Source: Paraburkholderia caribensis (GTDB lineage: Bacteria > Pseudomonadota > Gammaproteobacteria > Burkholderiales > Burkholderiaceae). From it: DNA of 64,000 nt. Position 1 is the stretch's first letter. Each line of letters starts with the position of its first letter. The translations under genes and the position numbers were made by a program. The notes below the pieces were generated by a model, which saw only the letters and a program-made list of their open reading frames with translations, was not told the DNA's origin and did not search any database. The stretch spans positions 2,046,001-2,110,000 of the forward strand of contig NZ_CP026101.1 in the NCBI RefSeq assembly GCF_002902945.1. The letters are read 5' to 3'. Positions 51,649 through 62,433 of this stretch are shown here, piece by piece.

Positions 51649-51918
51649 GGTCGCCCTCGTAAGCCAGCCGCGCCCGGCGCTTTCGTACGCGCCAGCGTCG
51701 TGTGACACCGTTATAACGAACGATCCCGCGAGAAATTCCATTGGCCTGCATGGAACCTACAACATGCTTTCGCGATCTTCAACCTGAGTCGCGGGTCCGT
51801 GTGCGATTCGCGCCACGCCGCGTGCTGTCCACGTGCATTTGACCTATGCCATTGGCCCAGGCGACTGCGACGGCCTGGTTGCGTTATGCTGACTTCAATC
51901 TATGTAGCGGAGCCCGTC

Positions 51919-52089
51919 ATGTCCACTTCGAAACACCCCAACCCGAAGGCCCCCGACACACATCCGTCCAGCGACGAACGCCTGGACGAAGCGCTCGACG
52001 AGACCTTTCCCGCCAGCGACCCGATCGCGGTCGATCCCGACGAGGACGACGACGATAACCGTCAAGGCAAGCAGAAGAAGTCGCGCTAA
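51919..52089 (+). CDS. Small acidic protein with the DEALDETFPASDPIAV motif
   Basis: The 56-residue product contains LDEALDETFPASDPIAV followed by an acidic stretch (DPDEDDDDN) and a basic end (KQKKSR). The short 'ALDETFPASDP' motif occurs in many small proteobacterial proteins of unknown function. GGAG precedes the ATG at 51919. No membrane segment or signal is seen. Confidence 0.7.
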   Translation: MSTSKHPNPKAPDTHPSSDERLDEALDETFPASDPIAVDPDEDDDDNRQGKQKKSR

Positions 52090-52307
52090 GGAAGGCACTT
52101 GCGGGGCGAGATATGCCATCCGCGCGGACGCTACGCGCGCGCGGGTGGATAGAGACGGCCGTGTGAGCGACGACGCGTGCGCCGTGCGCGGATGCACGGC
52201 TCACGTTGCTATCGCTGCGTACGTCGACGCAAACGCCTCGCGGCGGCGCAGACGAACGAACACACGCATGGCCGGACGCGTGGCGCGGGTCTGCTCAAAC
52301 AGACAAG

Positions 52308-52343
52308 GCGAGCCGCGAAACCGTGAAGGCCGGCGCGGCTCGC
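52308..52343 (-). terminator. Likely terminator of the tad-DUF2968 transcript
   Basis: GCGAGCCGCG and its complement form a perfect 10-bp stem around a 16-nt loop, starting 6 bp after the DUF2968 stop on the minus strand and followed by CTTGTCTGTTT. Confidence 0.55.
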
Positions 52344-52349
52344 GCAACG

Positions 52350-53063
52350 TCAGTGCACTGGCAAACCGCTTTCGAGCTGGCGCTGCAGATCGCGCACCTG
52401 GCGCTGCGCCGCGCGCAACTGCTCCTGCGACTGCGCCTTCTGCTGCGCAAGCGCAGCCGCTTCGGCACGGGTCTGCTGCTGCATGCTGTTGACGATGGTC
52501 TGCTGCTGGTGCGCGATGTTCAGGTCGGCCTGCAGACGGTTCGCGCGCTCCTGCGACAGCGCGACGAGGCGATCGGTGTACGCCTTCTGCGCTTCGAGCT
52601 TGGTGCGGCGGATCTCGACATCGGACAGCTGCGCTGTCTGGCGCGCGAAGTCGCGGTAGATCTGCTCGGCGCGCGTTTCGTCCTGCGTCTTGATCACGCG
52701 CCAGAAGTTCTTCTGCTGGAAGAGCGCGACGTAGTACGTCATGTCCTTGCCATAGAACAACAGGCTCGCACCGTAGCTGCCGTTGTAGGTCGTGCGCAGT
52801 TCGGTGATATCGGTGCCGTGAATCTTCTGTTGCAGTTCCGCGACATTGCCCGCCGCCGACTGCTTCGCCTCGTCCGGCGTGAGCGCAATCGTTTGACTGG
52901 CCGCATCGACGGGAGCAGCAGCAGGCGTGGTCTGCGCAGCGATCACACTCGCTGCGTCGTCCGTGCCGTTGCCGGCGGAACTCTGCGCGTAGACCCCTTG
53001 AACGCCCCCGAAAACGATCATTGCCGACATCACGATGTGTCGAACTTTCGACTTCTGGTCCAT
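52350..53063 (-). CDS. DUF2968 exported protein
   Basis: Starting at the ATG at 53063 (MDQKSKVRHIVMSAMIVFG) the product has 237 residues with a signal peptide (cleavage near YAQ). A conserved core (GKDMTYYVALFQQKNFWRVI) is followed by a long coiled coil rich in Gln/Ala/Arg (about 140-235). This fits the Burkholderia-type DUF2968 family, whose function is unknown. It follows the sigma-54 regulator gene by 48 bp on the same strand and probably ends the tad transcript. Confidence 0.8.
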   Translation of the reverse strand: MDQKSKVRHIVMSAMIVFGGVQGVYAQSSAGNGTDDAASVIAAQTTPAAAPVDAASQTIALTPDEAKQSAAGNVAELQQKIHGTDITELRTTYNGSYGASLLFYGKDMTYYVALFQQKNFWRVIKTQDETRAEQIYRDFARQTAQLSDVEIRRTKLEAQKAYTDRLVALSQERANRLQADLNIAHQQQTIVNSMQQQTRAEAAALAQQKAQSQEQLRAAQRQVRDLQRQLESGLPVH

Positions 53064-53111
53064 GTAATTTCTGCTCGTGTCGTGTTTTAGTTTTGCAAAA
53101 CCGTTCAATTA

Positions 53112-54503
<1,392 letters not shown>

Positions 54504-54534
54504 AAGCAGGATTTCATTGGATGGCCGTTTCCTG

Positions 54535-56310
54535 TTAGTCGACGAGTTGCGCGTCGCTGCACGACAGCGAGATCGCATGGACGGTGCTCACGCCGACCTG
54601 CACGCCGAGTAGTTGCAGCAGCGGCACCAGCACGGTGTCGAGGCTGCCCAGAATGGGTTGCAGCGTATCGGCGAGCGATTGCACGCTCGGCTGGTATGCA
54701 AGCGCCTGCCCCGCCGTCAAAGGCACGCCGGCGAGCGTCAGATAAACCCGGGTCGGCAGTTGCGAGATCAGTTGTCCGAGCAGCCCGCCCGATTCGGAGC
54801 CGAGCGCGTTCGCATTGCCGCCCTGCGTGTCGTCGCCGTCGCCTGCGGCGCCGTTGAACATGAGCGTCTCGGGTGCCTGGCTCTGCAACGCGACATTGAG
54901 TCCCGACGAAGGCGTGCCCGTGCCCGCATAAACCTCGACCAGCGATCCCACCAGGCTCGCCACTTTCGCGGGCTGCTGGCATTGCGCAACGTTCGTCGTA
55001 TTGGTCAGTTTCGACGCGGCATCCCCGCCGATGCATGCGCTCGCCACGCCCGTCTGCATGACGCGTATCGTGCTCGTGCTCGCGGCCTTCGAAGCCGCGC
55101 ACTGCGTCTGCGTCAGGGCAGCCGTGCCGTTCGCGCCTTCGACATAAAGCGGAAGGTCGATGGTCGCGAGCAGCGGAATGGTCAGATTCAGATCGAGATA
55201 CACCCGCACCTGCGCGGCGTGCGCGCTCGTGCGCCAGGCACCGCTGCCGTCCATGCCCGCCTCGCCGACGGCGATCACGGGCGCTTGCAGGATCGCGGCC
55301 TTCGCGGTCAGCCTCACAGGCAACGTCATGCCCGCCATCGCCGACGGATTGAGCGCCGCGCCGAGATCGAGCGCCGACGTGCCGTGCGCGAGTTCCGCGG
55401 CGACGATCAAGGCATCGAGCGCGCTGATCGCCGCCGAGGCGGCCGCCTGCCTATCGGCAAGACCGATCGCCAGCAATCCGGGCGCGGCTGTGCCGCCGTC
55501 GCCCAATGCGATCTTCGCGCCGCCGCTCGCCGCCGCCTGAATCGCCGTCAGCGCGGACGTCACGCTGGCACTCGCGGCTTGGTTCCGGCTGAGCACGCTG
55601 ACCATTGCGCCGGCGAGATCCGGCACCGACGCTTTCGCGTTCAGCAGTTCGTCGATCGACGCGACGCCGATTTGCGCGGCGAGATCGCCGAGCCGCACGT
55701 TCGTCGATGCGAGCGCCTGCCACGTCGCGACATCGAGCGACACGTTCGCGCCGAGCAACGCGCTCATCAATCCGTTGATCGCGCCGCCCGACAGCGAAGC
55801 CAGATTCGTCGACAGCGAGAACGACGCCGTATCCGTTGCCTTCGCGGTCGCGACGGCCTGCACATCGCGCGCGGGTCCGATGAAGAAATGCTTCACGCTT
55901 TGGGTGGCCGTCACCTGCACGGCATTGAGCGGCGTCGCACCCGACGTGTCGAATTGCGCAGGCCCGCTCGCCGTCGTCCATCTGCCGCAGGCGACGCTGA
56001 CGGGAGCATCCCCCGCATAGCCGTTGCGCGCCGCCGCCTGCTGCGCGGAAAGCGTTGCGCCCGCGCAGCCGCCCGCCATGCCGATGGTCTGCGCGCCCGC
56101 GACGGCGGCCATGTCGGCTGCCTGCTGCAACTGGCGGCGCACCAGAAAGACATCGCCGACGTCGAGCACACCGAGCGCCGCGACAGCCGTGCCAATCCAC
56201 ACCGCCGCCAGCACGGCCGTCGCGCCGCGCTGGCGGCGCGCGCTCGCGTGTCGGGAACGGTGTGCGAAAGTCTGCATCGACGAGGGGCGGTCGGTCTGGC
56301 GCAATGGCAT
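54535..56310 (-). CDS. TadG-like pilus assembly protein
   Basis: Starting at the ATG at 56310, 1 bp after the upstream stop codon, the product has 591 residues. The N-terminal segment (RRQRGATAVLAAVWIGTAVAALGVLDVGDVF, split) with its hydrophobic stretch and the VFLVRRQLQQAADMAAVAGAQ that follows are typical of TadG-like proteins. The large remainder is periplasmic, with several Ala/Ser-rich parts. TadG-type proteins are accessory components of Flp pilus assembly. An in-frame ATG at 56277 is a weaker alternative. Confidence 0.8.
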   Translation of the reverse strand: MPLRQTDRPSSMQTFAHRSRHASARRQRGATAVLAAVWIGTAVAALGVLDVGDVFLVRRQLQQAADMAAVAGAQTIGMAGGCAGATLSAQQAAARNGYAGDAPVSVACGRWTTASGPAQFDTSGATPLNAVQVTATQSVKHFFIGPARDVQAVATAKATDTASFSLSTNLASLSGGAINGLMSALLGANVSLDVATWQALASTNVRLGDLAAQIGVASIDELLNAKASVPDLAGAMVSVLSRNQAASASVTSALTAIQAAASGGAKIALGDGGTAAPGLLAIGLADRQAAASAAISALDALIVAAELAHGTSALDLGAALNPSAMAGMTLPVRLTAKAAILQAPVIAVGEAGMDGSGAWRTSAHAAQVRVYLDLNLTIPLLATIDLPLYVEGANGTAALTQTQCAASKAASTSTIRVMQTGVASACIGGDAASKLTNTTNVAQCQQPAKVASLVGSLVEVYAGTGTPSSGLNVALQSQAPETLMFNGAAGDGDDTQGGNANALGSESGGLLGQLISQLPTRVYLTLAGVPLTAGQALAYQPSVQSLADTLQPILGSLDTVLVPLLQLLGVQVGVSTVHAISLSCSDAQLVD

Positions 56311-56311
56311 T

Positions 56312-56662
56312 TCAGTTCTGCTGCGCTCCACCCGTGTTCGTGTAATCGACCCGCAGCAGATTGCCGCCCCCGCCCACCGACGAGCCAAACGACACAGGAA
56401 TCTTCGCCTTGAACGACTCCATGTAACGCTGGTACGCAAGGCCCGCTTCATCGCCGAGCATGGTCAGAGGCGGCGCGGCTTGCGCGCCGGTGCGCTGCAG
56501 GTCGAGCCAGGCATGCGTCGAGTGGCCGATTTCGCTTGCGAGCGGCGTGTCGACCGCGGGGCTGCCGCCTGCATCCTGCGCGCAAGCGCCACCCGTCATG
56601 CACAAGCTCGCCGCAACGATGCATGCCGCGCCGATGCCACGCCCTCTCATCTCCGTTTTCAT
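56312..56662 (-). CDS. DUF3613 protein of the tad locus
   Basis: The ATG at 56662 gives a 116-residue product with a clean signal peptide (MKTEMRGRGIGAACIVAASL, cleavage near ACA-QD) and a GGGAGAG site before it. A further in-frame ATG at 56707 overlaps the TadD stop as ATGA and is an alternative. The motif HAWLDLQRTGAQAA...GLAYQRYMESF...PVSFGSSV is what I recognise as DUF3613, found in Burkholderia-type tad clusters. Function unknown; it is probably periplasmic. Confidence 0.75.
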   Translation of the reverse strand: MKTEMRGRGIGAACIVAASLCMTGGACAQDAGGSPAVDTPLASEIGHSTHAWLDLQRTGAQAAPPLTMLGDEAGLAYQRYMESFKAKIPVSFGSSVGGGGNLLRVDYTNTGGAQQN

Positions 56663-56703
56663 CGCTCTCTCCCTGATCCCTGGTCGCCGCGCGAGCCGCG
56701 TCT

Positions 56704-57603
56704 TCATTGCGCAAACCGTTGCAGCAAACGCCGAGGCTGATCGACGGGCTGCAGGTTCGCCACCGGCGTCGGCGTCGGCGGCGCGGGCAGCGCAGTGGCC
56801 GCGGCTGACATGGATGGCATCGGCGGCTTTGCCGCGCGCGGCTCGCCGCCACGGCGCGCACGGCTCGCGGCCGCCACCTTCGCCGCCTCGTCGCGAAGTT
56901 GCGTGCGCACGTCAGGCGCGAGCTTCTGCTCCTTGACGAGCGCCTGCGCGCGCGTGGTCTGCCCATCCGCGAGCAGATACAGCGCGATGTTGCCAATCAC
57001 CTTCTGGTTGTGTCCGTCGAGTTCCGCCGCTTTCATCAGCGGCACGCGCGCGCCCGCGATGTCGCCCGCGCGCAGCCGTGCATAGCCGAGATCGGACAGT
57101 GTCGCGACATCCGTCGGCGCGAGTTCGGCGGCCTGTCCGAGCGCCTGCGACGCGCGCTCGAAGTCGCCCGACGCGCCCGCCAGCAGACCCAGCCCGCGAT
57201 ACCCGCGCGCGGCGAGCGGCGTGTTCAGCAATTGCGTGTAGGCGGCCGCGCTCGCCGCCGGCTGATCCGTCGCGCGCAATGCGTCGGCGCGCAGCAGGAG
57301 CGAATCGGGCGATACGCCGTACTGCTTCTCGTAGGCGTCGATATGCGCGAGCGACGCGTAGTACAGCCCTTGCGCCTGCATCCGGTCGATCAGGCCGAGG
57401 TACATGCCGGGCGTATCCGGCGCGGTGTCGCGCGTCGATTGCTGGAGCTTCGCCTCGCGCTCGGCTTGCGGCCCGACGCCGTAGCCCGACTCTTTCACCG
57501 CGCACGCGCCGAGCAGCGCACAGGCGGCAAGCAGCGCAACGACGCGCAGCGGCTTCGACGCGGGGGACTGCAACGGGCGCTTCATATCGTGGTGCCTCTT
57601 CAT
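56704..57603 (-). CDS. tadD: TadD-type TPR lipoprotein
   Basis: The 299-residue protein has a lipobox (ALLGAC) after its signal segment and then tetratricopeptide-like repeats (LLRADALRATDQPAASAAAYT and GDFERASQALGQAAELAPTD). TadD proteins are pilotin-like or assembly lipoproteins of Flp pili. A Pro/Ala-rich C-terminal stretch ends it. It lies 15 bp after tadC and overlaps the alternative start of the DUF3613 gene by 4 bp. Confidence 0.88.
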   Translation of the reverse strand: MKRHHDMKRPLQSPASKPLRVVALLAACALLGACAVKESGYGVGPQAEREAKLQQSTRDTAPDTPGMYLGLIDRMQAQGLYYASLAHIDAYEKQYGVSPDSLLLRADALRATDQPAASAAAYTQLLNTPLAARGYRGLGLLAGASGDFERASQALGQAAELAPTDVATLSDLGYARLRAGDIAGARVPLMKAAELDGHNQKVIGNIALYLLADGQTTRAQALVKEQKLAPDVRTQLRDEAAKVAAASRARRGGEPRAAKPPMPSMSAAATALPAPPTPTPVANLQPVDQPRRLLQRFAQ

Positions 57604-57618
57604 GATGTTTCGTTTTCC

Positions 57619-58641
57619 CTATCGATGCCCCGCCGACGCCGACAGCGAATGCACGACGGCCAGCACGCCCGGCCCCGCCGTCACGATCAGCAGCGCGGGC
57701 AGCAGCGTCACGACCATGACGCCCGTCATCTTCACGGTGAGACGTCCGATGCGCTCGCGCAGCATCGCGCGGCGCGCTTCGCGCAGACGGTCGCCGAACT
57801 GCTTGAGCGGCTCCTGCACGGCGCCGCCATGCCGGTCCACCTGAATCAGCAGACGCACGATCGCGCGCAGATCCTCGTTCGCATAGCTCGATGCGAGACG
57901 GTGCAGCGACTGCTCGCGCGTGCGGCCCGCCGCGGCCTGCCGCTGCGCGATCGCGAGTTCGCCCGACAGCACGGGCAGTACGCTGCGAAAATCGCTGACC
58001 ATCACCTGCAGGCTCTGATCGAGCGAAAGACCGACGCCTTGCAACAGACGCAGCAGATCGACGAGCATCGGCAGTTCGTCGATCACGGCAAGACGCCTTG
58101 CCGCCGCGCGCCGCCGCACGATGAGCTTCGGCAGCATGAAGCCCGCAAGCAGCGCGAACACGACGACGGCAGGCCCGCGCGAGCCCTGCGGATGAAACTC
58201 CGTCAGCGCCAGCGCGACGAGCGGCAACACGATCGCGCCGCCAATGCGCGCGATCAGGAACAGGCCGCGCGCGCGGGCATCGACGAAACCACACTGCTCC
58301 AGCACGCGCCGGTCTTCTTCGGCGACGACCTGACGGCCGAGCGGCGTGTCGAGCCAGTGCATGCCCGCTTCCGACGCGCGCCCGATGAACCGTTGCAGCC
58401 CCTTCGCGGGCGTCGTCGCCGATGCATGAACGGAATCGGCAGAATCGGCGCGCACCGGCCGCGCGCCTGCGCTTGCAGTCGAGGCCGTCGCCGCCTGCGC
58501 GGCGCGCCGCTCCAGCGCATCGGCCAGCACTTGCGCGCTGCGCCGCGCAGCCGCATGACGCCGCCACAGCGCCACGCCCGCCAGCAACGACGCGAGCGCG
58601 GCACAGGCAACGGCGAGCGCGGCGAGACGGTGCGCGTCCAT
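57619..58641 (-). CDS. tadC: TadC inner-membrane assembly protein
   Basis: The 340-residue protein (ATG at 58641, MDAHRLAALAVACAALASLL) has a type II secretion F-type domain in its second half: MLVDLLRLLQGVGLSLDQSLQ and NEDLRAIVRLLIQVDRHGG. Hydrophobic segments at the N-terminus, middle and C-terminus match a GspF-like inner-membrane protein. TadB and TadC form the platform that couples the TadA ATPase to pilus assembly. It starts 2 bp after the tadB stop. Confidence 0.92.
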   Translation of the reverse strand: MDAHRLAALAVACAALASLLAGVALWRRHAAARRSAQVLADALERRAAQAATASTASAGARPVRADSADSVHASATTPAKGLQRFIGRASEAGMHWLDTPLGRQVVAEEDRRVLEQCGFVDARARGLFLIARIGGAIVLPLVALALTEFHPQGSRGPAVVVFALLAGFMLPKLIVRRRAAARRLAVIDELPMLVDLLRLLQGVGLSLDQSLQVMVSDFRSVLPVLSGELAIAQRQAAAGRTREQSLHRLASSYANEDLRAIVRLLIQVDRHGGAVQEPLKQFGDRLREARRAMLRERIGRLTVKMTGVMVVTLLPALLIVTAGPGVLAVVHSLSASAGHR

Positions 58642-58643
58642 CG

Positions 58644-59645
58644 TCAGGCCTTCAACCGCGCAAGGCGGTACAGCAGGAACGCGCCCGTCATCTGCAGCGC
58701 GAACGCGAGATACACGAGGCGTTGCCCGGACGCGTCTTTCCACATCCACGCAAAATAGTGCGGATTCGATGCGATCAGAAATGCGCCGATGCCGATGGGC
58801 AGCAGCGTCAGCACCCATGCGGACAGCCGCGTTTCCGCCGACATCGCCGACAGTTCGCGCTCCGCCTGTTCGAGGTCGCGCATGAACGACGCCATGCGGT
58901 CGAGCATCACGTCGGCCCGTCCGCCGTATTTCACCGACAGGCGCAGCACCGCACCCAGCAGTTCGAGTTCGTTCGCGCGATAGACCTGCGCGACATGACA
59001 GAGCGCGCGATCGATTTCGACACCCGCGCGCAGCATCTGCGAGACGTGGTCGAGGCACTGGCGCAACGGCGCCTCCGTGGTCTGCAGCGACGCCTGGAAC
59101 GCGGCGGGCACGCTGTTGCCGAGCACGATCAGACGCACGATGCCGTCGAGAAACGACGGCAGCTGACGCACGATCAACTGGCGGCGCTTCAGGATGCGTC
59201 GCGCCATCAGCACGTAGAGCAGCACGGCGCAGGTGATCAGCGTCATGCAGAACACGCCCGCCCCCGCACGGCTGCCCGCGAACCCGGACAACGCGAGCGC
59301 ACCGGATAGCGCGCAGAACGCGGGCAGTCTTGCGTTCGATATGCCCGCGCGATTCATCGACTGGGCGAAAGCGAGCGCCATGCGCGCCTTGAGCTTGCGC
59401 CAGCCGGTTGCTTCGTCCGCAGTCTGCGCGAGCGCCTGTGCGCGCAGCGAGGCTGTCCGGTTGCCGATGCCCGCGGCCGCGCCGCCAGTGGCCCGCGCGG
59501 GCTGCGAAATCTGCGCCATGCGGCTGTCGATGAAACGCGCGGTGCTCGCGCGCTCCCTGCGCTGCGCGCCGCGTTGCACGACGATCAGCGCCCCCGCTGC
59601 GCACAGCAGCGCGAGCGCCGCCGCGATGAGCGCGGCGCTATACAT
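58644..59645 (-). CDS. tadB: TadB inner-membrane assembly protein
   Basis: The 333-residue protein starts at the ATG at 59645 (MYSAALIAAALALLCAAGAL), overlapping the tadA stop by 8 bp. It has a GspF-like domain (QLPSFLDGIVRLIVLGNSVPA, RANELELLGAVLRLSVKYGG) and flanking membrane segments. It acts with TadC as the inner-membrane platform. Confidence 0.92.
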   Translation of the reverse strand: MYSAALIAAALALLCAAGALIVVQRGAQRRERASTARFIDSRMAQISQPARATGGAAAGIGNRTASLRAQALAQTADEATGWRKLKARMALAFAQSMNRAGISNARLPAFCALSGALALSGFAGSRAGAGVFCMTLITCAVLLYVLMARRILKRRQLIVRQLPSFLDGIVRLIVLGNSVPAAFQASLQTTEAPLRQCLDHVSQMLRAGVEIDRALCHVAQVYRANELELLGAVLRLSVKYGGRADVMLDRMASFMRDLEQAERELSAMSAETRLSAWVLTLLPIGIGAFLIASNPHYFAWMWKDASGQRLVYLAFALQMTGAFLLYRLARLKA

Positions 59646-61002
59646 TGAAGCCTCCGCCGCCGAAGCCGCCACCCGCCGCGCCGAATCCACCGCCCGTTCC
59701 GCCGCCGGCGCCGCCACCCAGCGCCTGTCGGAACCGCGCGAGCTTGGGCGAATGCGGATGAATGCCGAGCGACGTCCAGTTGTCCGTCTCTTCGCCTTCG
59801 GGCGAGGTCAGCGGTTCGAAGCGATAGAGTTCCTGCGTCGCGATGATGTTGTCCGACAGCCCCGTGACCTCGGTGATCGACAGGATGCGGCGCCGGCCAT
59901 TCGAGAGCCGCCCGATCTGCACGATGAAGTCGATCGCATTCGCGATCTGCCGCCGCAAGCTCGATTCCGTGCCCTGAAAGCCCGCAAAACCCGCGAGCAT
60001 TTCGAGGCGGTACAGACATTCGCGCGGCGAGCTCGCGTGCACGGTGCCCATCGATCCGTCGTGGCCCGTGTTCATCGCCTGCAACATTTCGAGCACTTCG
60101 CCGCCGCGCACTTCGCCGACGATGATGCGGTCCGGGCGCATGCGCAGCGTGTTGCGCAACAGGTCGCGGATCGACACGAGGCCATTGCCGTCGAAGCCGC
60201 CCGGCCGGCTTTCGAGCCGCACCACATGCGGATGATTGAGCGAGAGTTCCGCCGTGTCCTCGATGGTCACGACGCGCTCGGCGTCGGGGATATGAAACGC
60301 GAGCGCGTTGAGCAGCGACGTCTTGCCCGAGCTCGTGCCGCCCGACACCAGAATATTGCAGCGCGCCTCTACGGCCGCTTCGAGCAGCGCGCCGAGCTCC
60401 GCGTTGTACGTACCGTTGGCGAGCAGATCGTCGGGGCGCAGCGGGTCCTTGCGGAACTTGCGGATCGACACGACCGGCCCGTCGATCGACAGCGGCTCGA
60501 TCACCACGTTCACGCGGCCGCCGTCGGGCAGCCGCGCGTCGACCATTGGATTCGATTCGTCCAGACGTCTGCCGATGGGCGCGAGAATGCGCCGCACGAT
60601 GCGCAGCAGGTGCGCGTTGTCCGCGAAGCGCACGGGGATTTTCGCGAGGATGCCGTGGCGCGACACGTACACGTCGTTGTAGCCGTTCACGAGGATGTCC
60701 TCGACGGCGGGATCGTTCAGCAGATCCTCGATCGGTCCGAAGCCCGCCAGTTCCTTCGTCAGCGCCTCGGCGATGCGCCGCACCTCGCTCTCGTTGATCG
60801 GGATGCGGCGCAGGCGCACGAAGCTGTCCATCTCCAGGTCGACGAACTGATTGATCGCATTGCGCGACCAGCGGCCGAACTCCGCGCCGAGTTCCTCGAT
60901 GCGCGTGAGCAGATGTTCGTGCGCCGCGTTCTTGATGTCCTGGAACTGCTGGCTCTGCTCGAACGCGGGAGCGTCGTCGGCAAATTCGATCTCTTTTGCC
61001 AT
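59638..61002 (-). CDS. tadA: TadA/CpaF secretion ATPase
   Basis: The 454-residue protein is a CpaF-type member of the GspE/VirB11 ATPase group. Walker A is GGTSSGKT (221-228); the Walker B/His box region reads GEVRGGEVLEMLQAMNTGHD and GSMGTVHASS. An N-terminal domain (about 1-170) precedes it. The C-terminal 35 residues are Gly-rich (GGGAGGGTGGGFGAAGGGF), an oddity for the family. It powers Flp pilus extension and perhaps retraction. Confidence 0.95.
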   Translation of the reverse strand: MAKEIEFADDAPAFEQSQQFQDIKNAAHEHLLTRIEELGAEFGRWSRNAINQFVDLEMDSFVRLRRIPINESEVRRIAEALTKELAGFGPIEDLLNDPAVEDILVNGYNDVYVSRHGILAKIPVRFADNAHLLRIVRRILAPIGRRLDESNPMVDARLPDGGRVNVVIEPLSIDGPVVSIRKFRKDPLRPDDLLANGTYNAELGALLEAAVEARCNILVSGGTSSGKTSLLNALAFHIPDAERVVTIEDTAELSLNHPHVVRLESRPGGFDGNGLVSIRDLLRNTLRMRPDRIIVGEVRGGEVLEMLQAMNTGHDGSMGTVHASSPRECLYRLEMLAGFAGFQGTESSLRRQIANAIDFIVQIGRLSNGRRRILSITEVTGLSDNIIATQELYRFEPLTSPEGEETDNWTSLGIHPHSPKLARFRQALGGGAGGGTGGGFGAAGGGFGGGGFNV

Positions 61003-61005
61003 CGT

Positions 61006-62358
61006 CTATGACCGTTTGCTGGAAGTGGGAAGGAAGCGCCGGAACGCGTCGAGCGCGGACTTGCCGCGCGCGCGGGGCGTGCTGGTGGGCGGCGCTGCGT
61101 CGGCTGCGCCGTCCGTCGCCGGCGCGATGGCTGGTTGGGCCGCCTTGCCTGCCTTGCCTGCCTTGCCTTCAGCGCCCTGCCTGGCGGGCACGCCCGCGAG
61201 CCTCGTCACGAGTACGTCGAGCGCGCGCACATACGGGTCGCGCGGCGCGGCCTCGGCCAGCAGGTGGCCCTGATTCATCGCCTGGCCCAGCGCAACGCGC
61301 CGTTCGGGCAGCGTCGCGAGCAGGTCGAGTTCGAGACGCTGCGCGATCTGCGCGGGCGTGAGACCCAGTTCCGGCACGACCTTGTTGACGACGAGCCGCA
61401 CCTTCTGCCGGATCTTCTCCGCTTCGATGCCGTGCGCGCACAAGTCGTCCAGCACGCCGACGGCCGACACGACGGACGGCACGCCCTGATCGCAGACGAG
61501 CCACGCTTCGTCGGCGGCCTGCACCACGCTGGCAATAAACTCGCTGTTCGTGAAGCCGCCGAGATCGACGATCTGCTGGTCGAAGAATGCGCGCAGCCGG
61601 TTCAGCAATCCCACCGACGACGCGTGCGAGACTTCGCGCATGTCGCCGGGATCGGCGGGCAGCGTCGTGAGCGCGAGGCCGCTGGCGTGATGCGACAACG
61701 CAGTGTGCACGAAGGTCTGATCGAAGCGGCGCACGTTGCGCACGGCTTCGACGAAGCCGAACTCGCACTTGGTGTCGAGCAGCAGCATGCCGTCGCCGGC
61801 GGGCAAGCCGAGATCGAGCAGCAGCGCCTCGCGGCCTCGCGCGGCATCGCGCCGTTGCAGCAGCACGGCGAGATTCGCGGCCAGCGTCGACACGCCCATG
61901 CCCGTACGCGCGCCGACGATTACCGTCAGTTTGCCGTGACGGCTGACGGGCTCGACGATGTGCTCGAATACCTCGCGCGTGATACGCAGCGCGTCGGCCG
62001 CCGGCGCGCACAGGTCGATGAAATCGCGCACGCCCGCGCGCAACGCGGCGAGCGCGCTCTCCGGCTCACGCACCGAACCGAGCGCAACGATTTGCAGGCC
62101 CGGATACGCAGTACGCGCCGCATGCGCCGCGGCGCTCGCGGCGGCGATCCGCCCGCCCGAAAAATCGACGAACACGAGCGACGGGTTGAGCGTGCCGATC
62201 CGCTGCACGAGCGCGTGCGGATCGAGGCTGACCGGCTCGACGGCGCCCGCCGACACCAGCGATCCGGCGAGCCAGCGCACGTGCTCGTCGGTTTGCGTCG
62301 CGAGCACGAAGCAGTCGGTGACGGCGTGCTCAGTCAAGGCGTAAGTTCTCGCGTTCAT
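61006..62358 (-). CDS. tadZ: TadZ/CpaE-type localisation protein
   Basis: The 450-residue protein has an N-terminal receiver-like domain (LVFVDFSGGRIAAAS region) and a MinD/ParA-like ATPase domain from about 143. The P-loop reads GARTGMGVST (149-158): both lysines of the ParA-type KGGxGKT motif are replaced, one by Arg and one by Val. Some TadZ proteins have such atypical motifs. It places the pilus machine at the pole. The C-terminus is Ala/Gly/Lys-rich. It ends 3 bp before tadA. Confidence 0.88.
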   Translation of the reverse strand: MNARTYALTEHAVTDCFVLATQTDEHVRWLAGSLVSAGAVEPVSLDPHALVQRIGTLNPSLVFVDFSGGRIAAASAAAHAARTAYPGLQIVALGSVREPESALAALRAGVRDFIDLCAPAADALRITREVFEHIVEPVSRHGKLTVIVGARTGMGVSTLAANLAVLLQRRDAARGREALLLDLGLPAGDGMLLLDTKCEFGFVEAVRNVRRFDQTFVHTALSHHASGLALTTLPADPGDMREVSHASSVGLLNRLRAFFDQQIVDLGGFTNSEFIASVVQAADEAWLVCDQGVPSVVSAVGVLDDLCAHGIEAEKIRQKVRLVVNKVVPELGLTPAQIAQRLELDLLATLPERRVALGQAMNQGHLLAEAAPRDPYVRALDVLVTRLAGVPARQGAEGKAGKAGKAAQPAIAPATDGAADAAPPTSTPRARGKSALDAFRRFLPTSSKRS

Positions 62359-62433
62359 GTTGCCGTTCCTGTTGCGGCGGCCAGTCCATTGCCTTTGCCG
62401 TTGCCTTTGCGGATACCGATATCTGCCGCGCGT

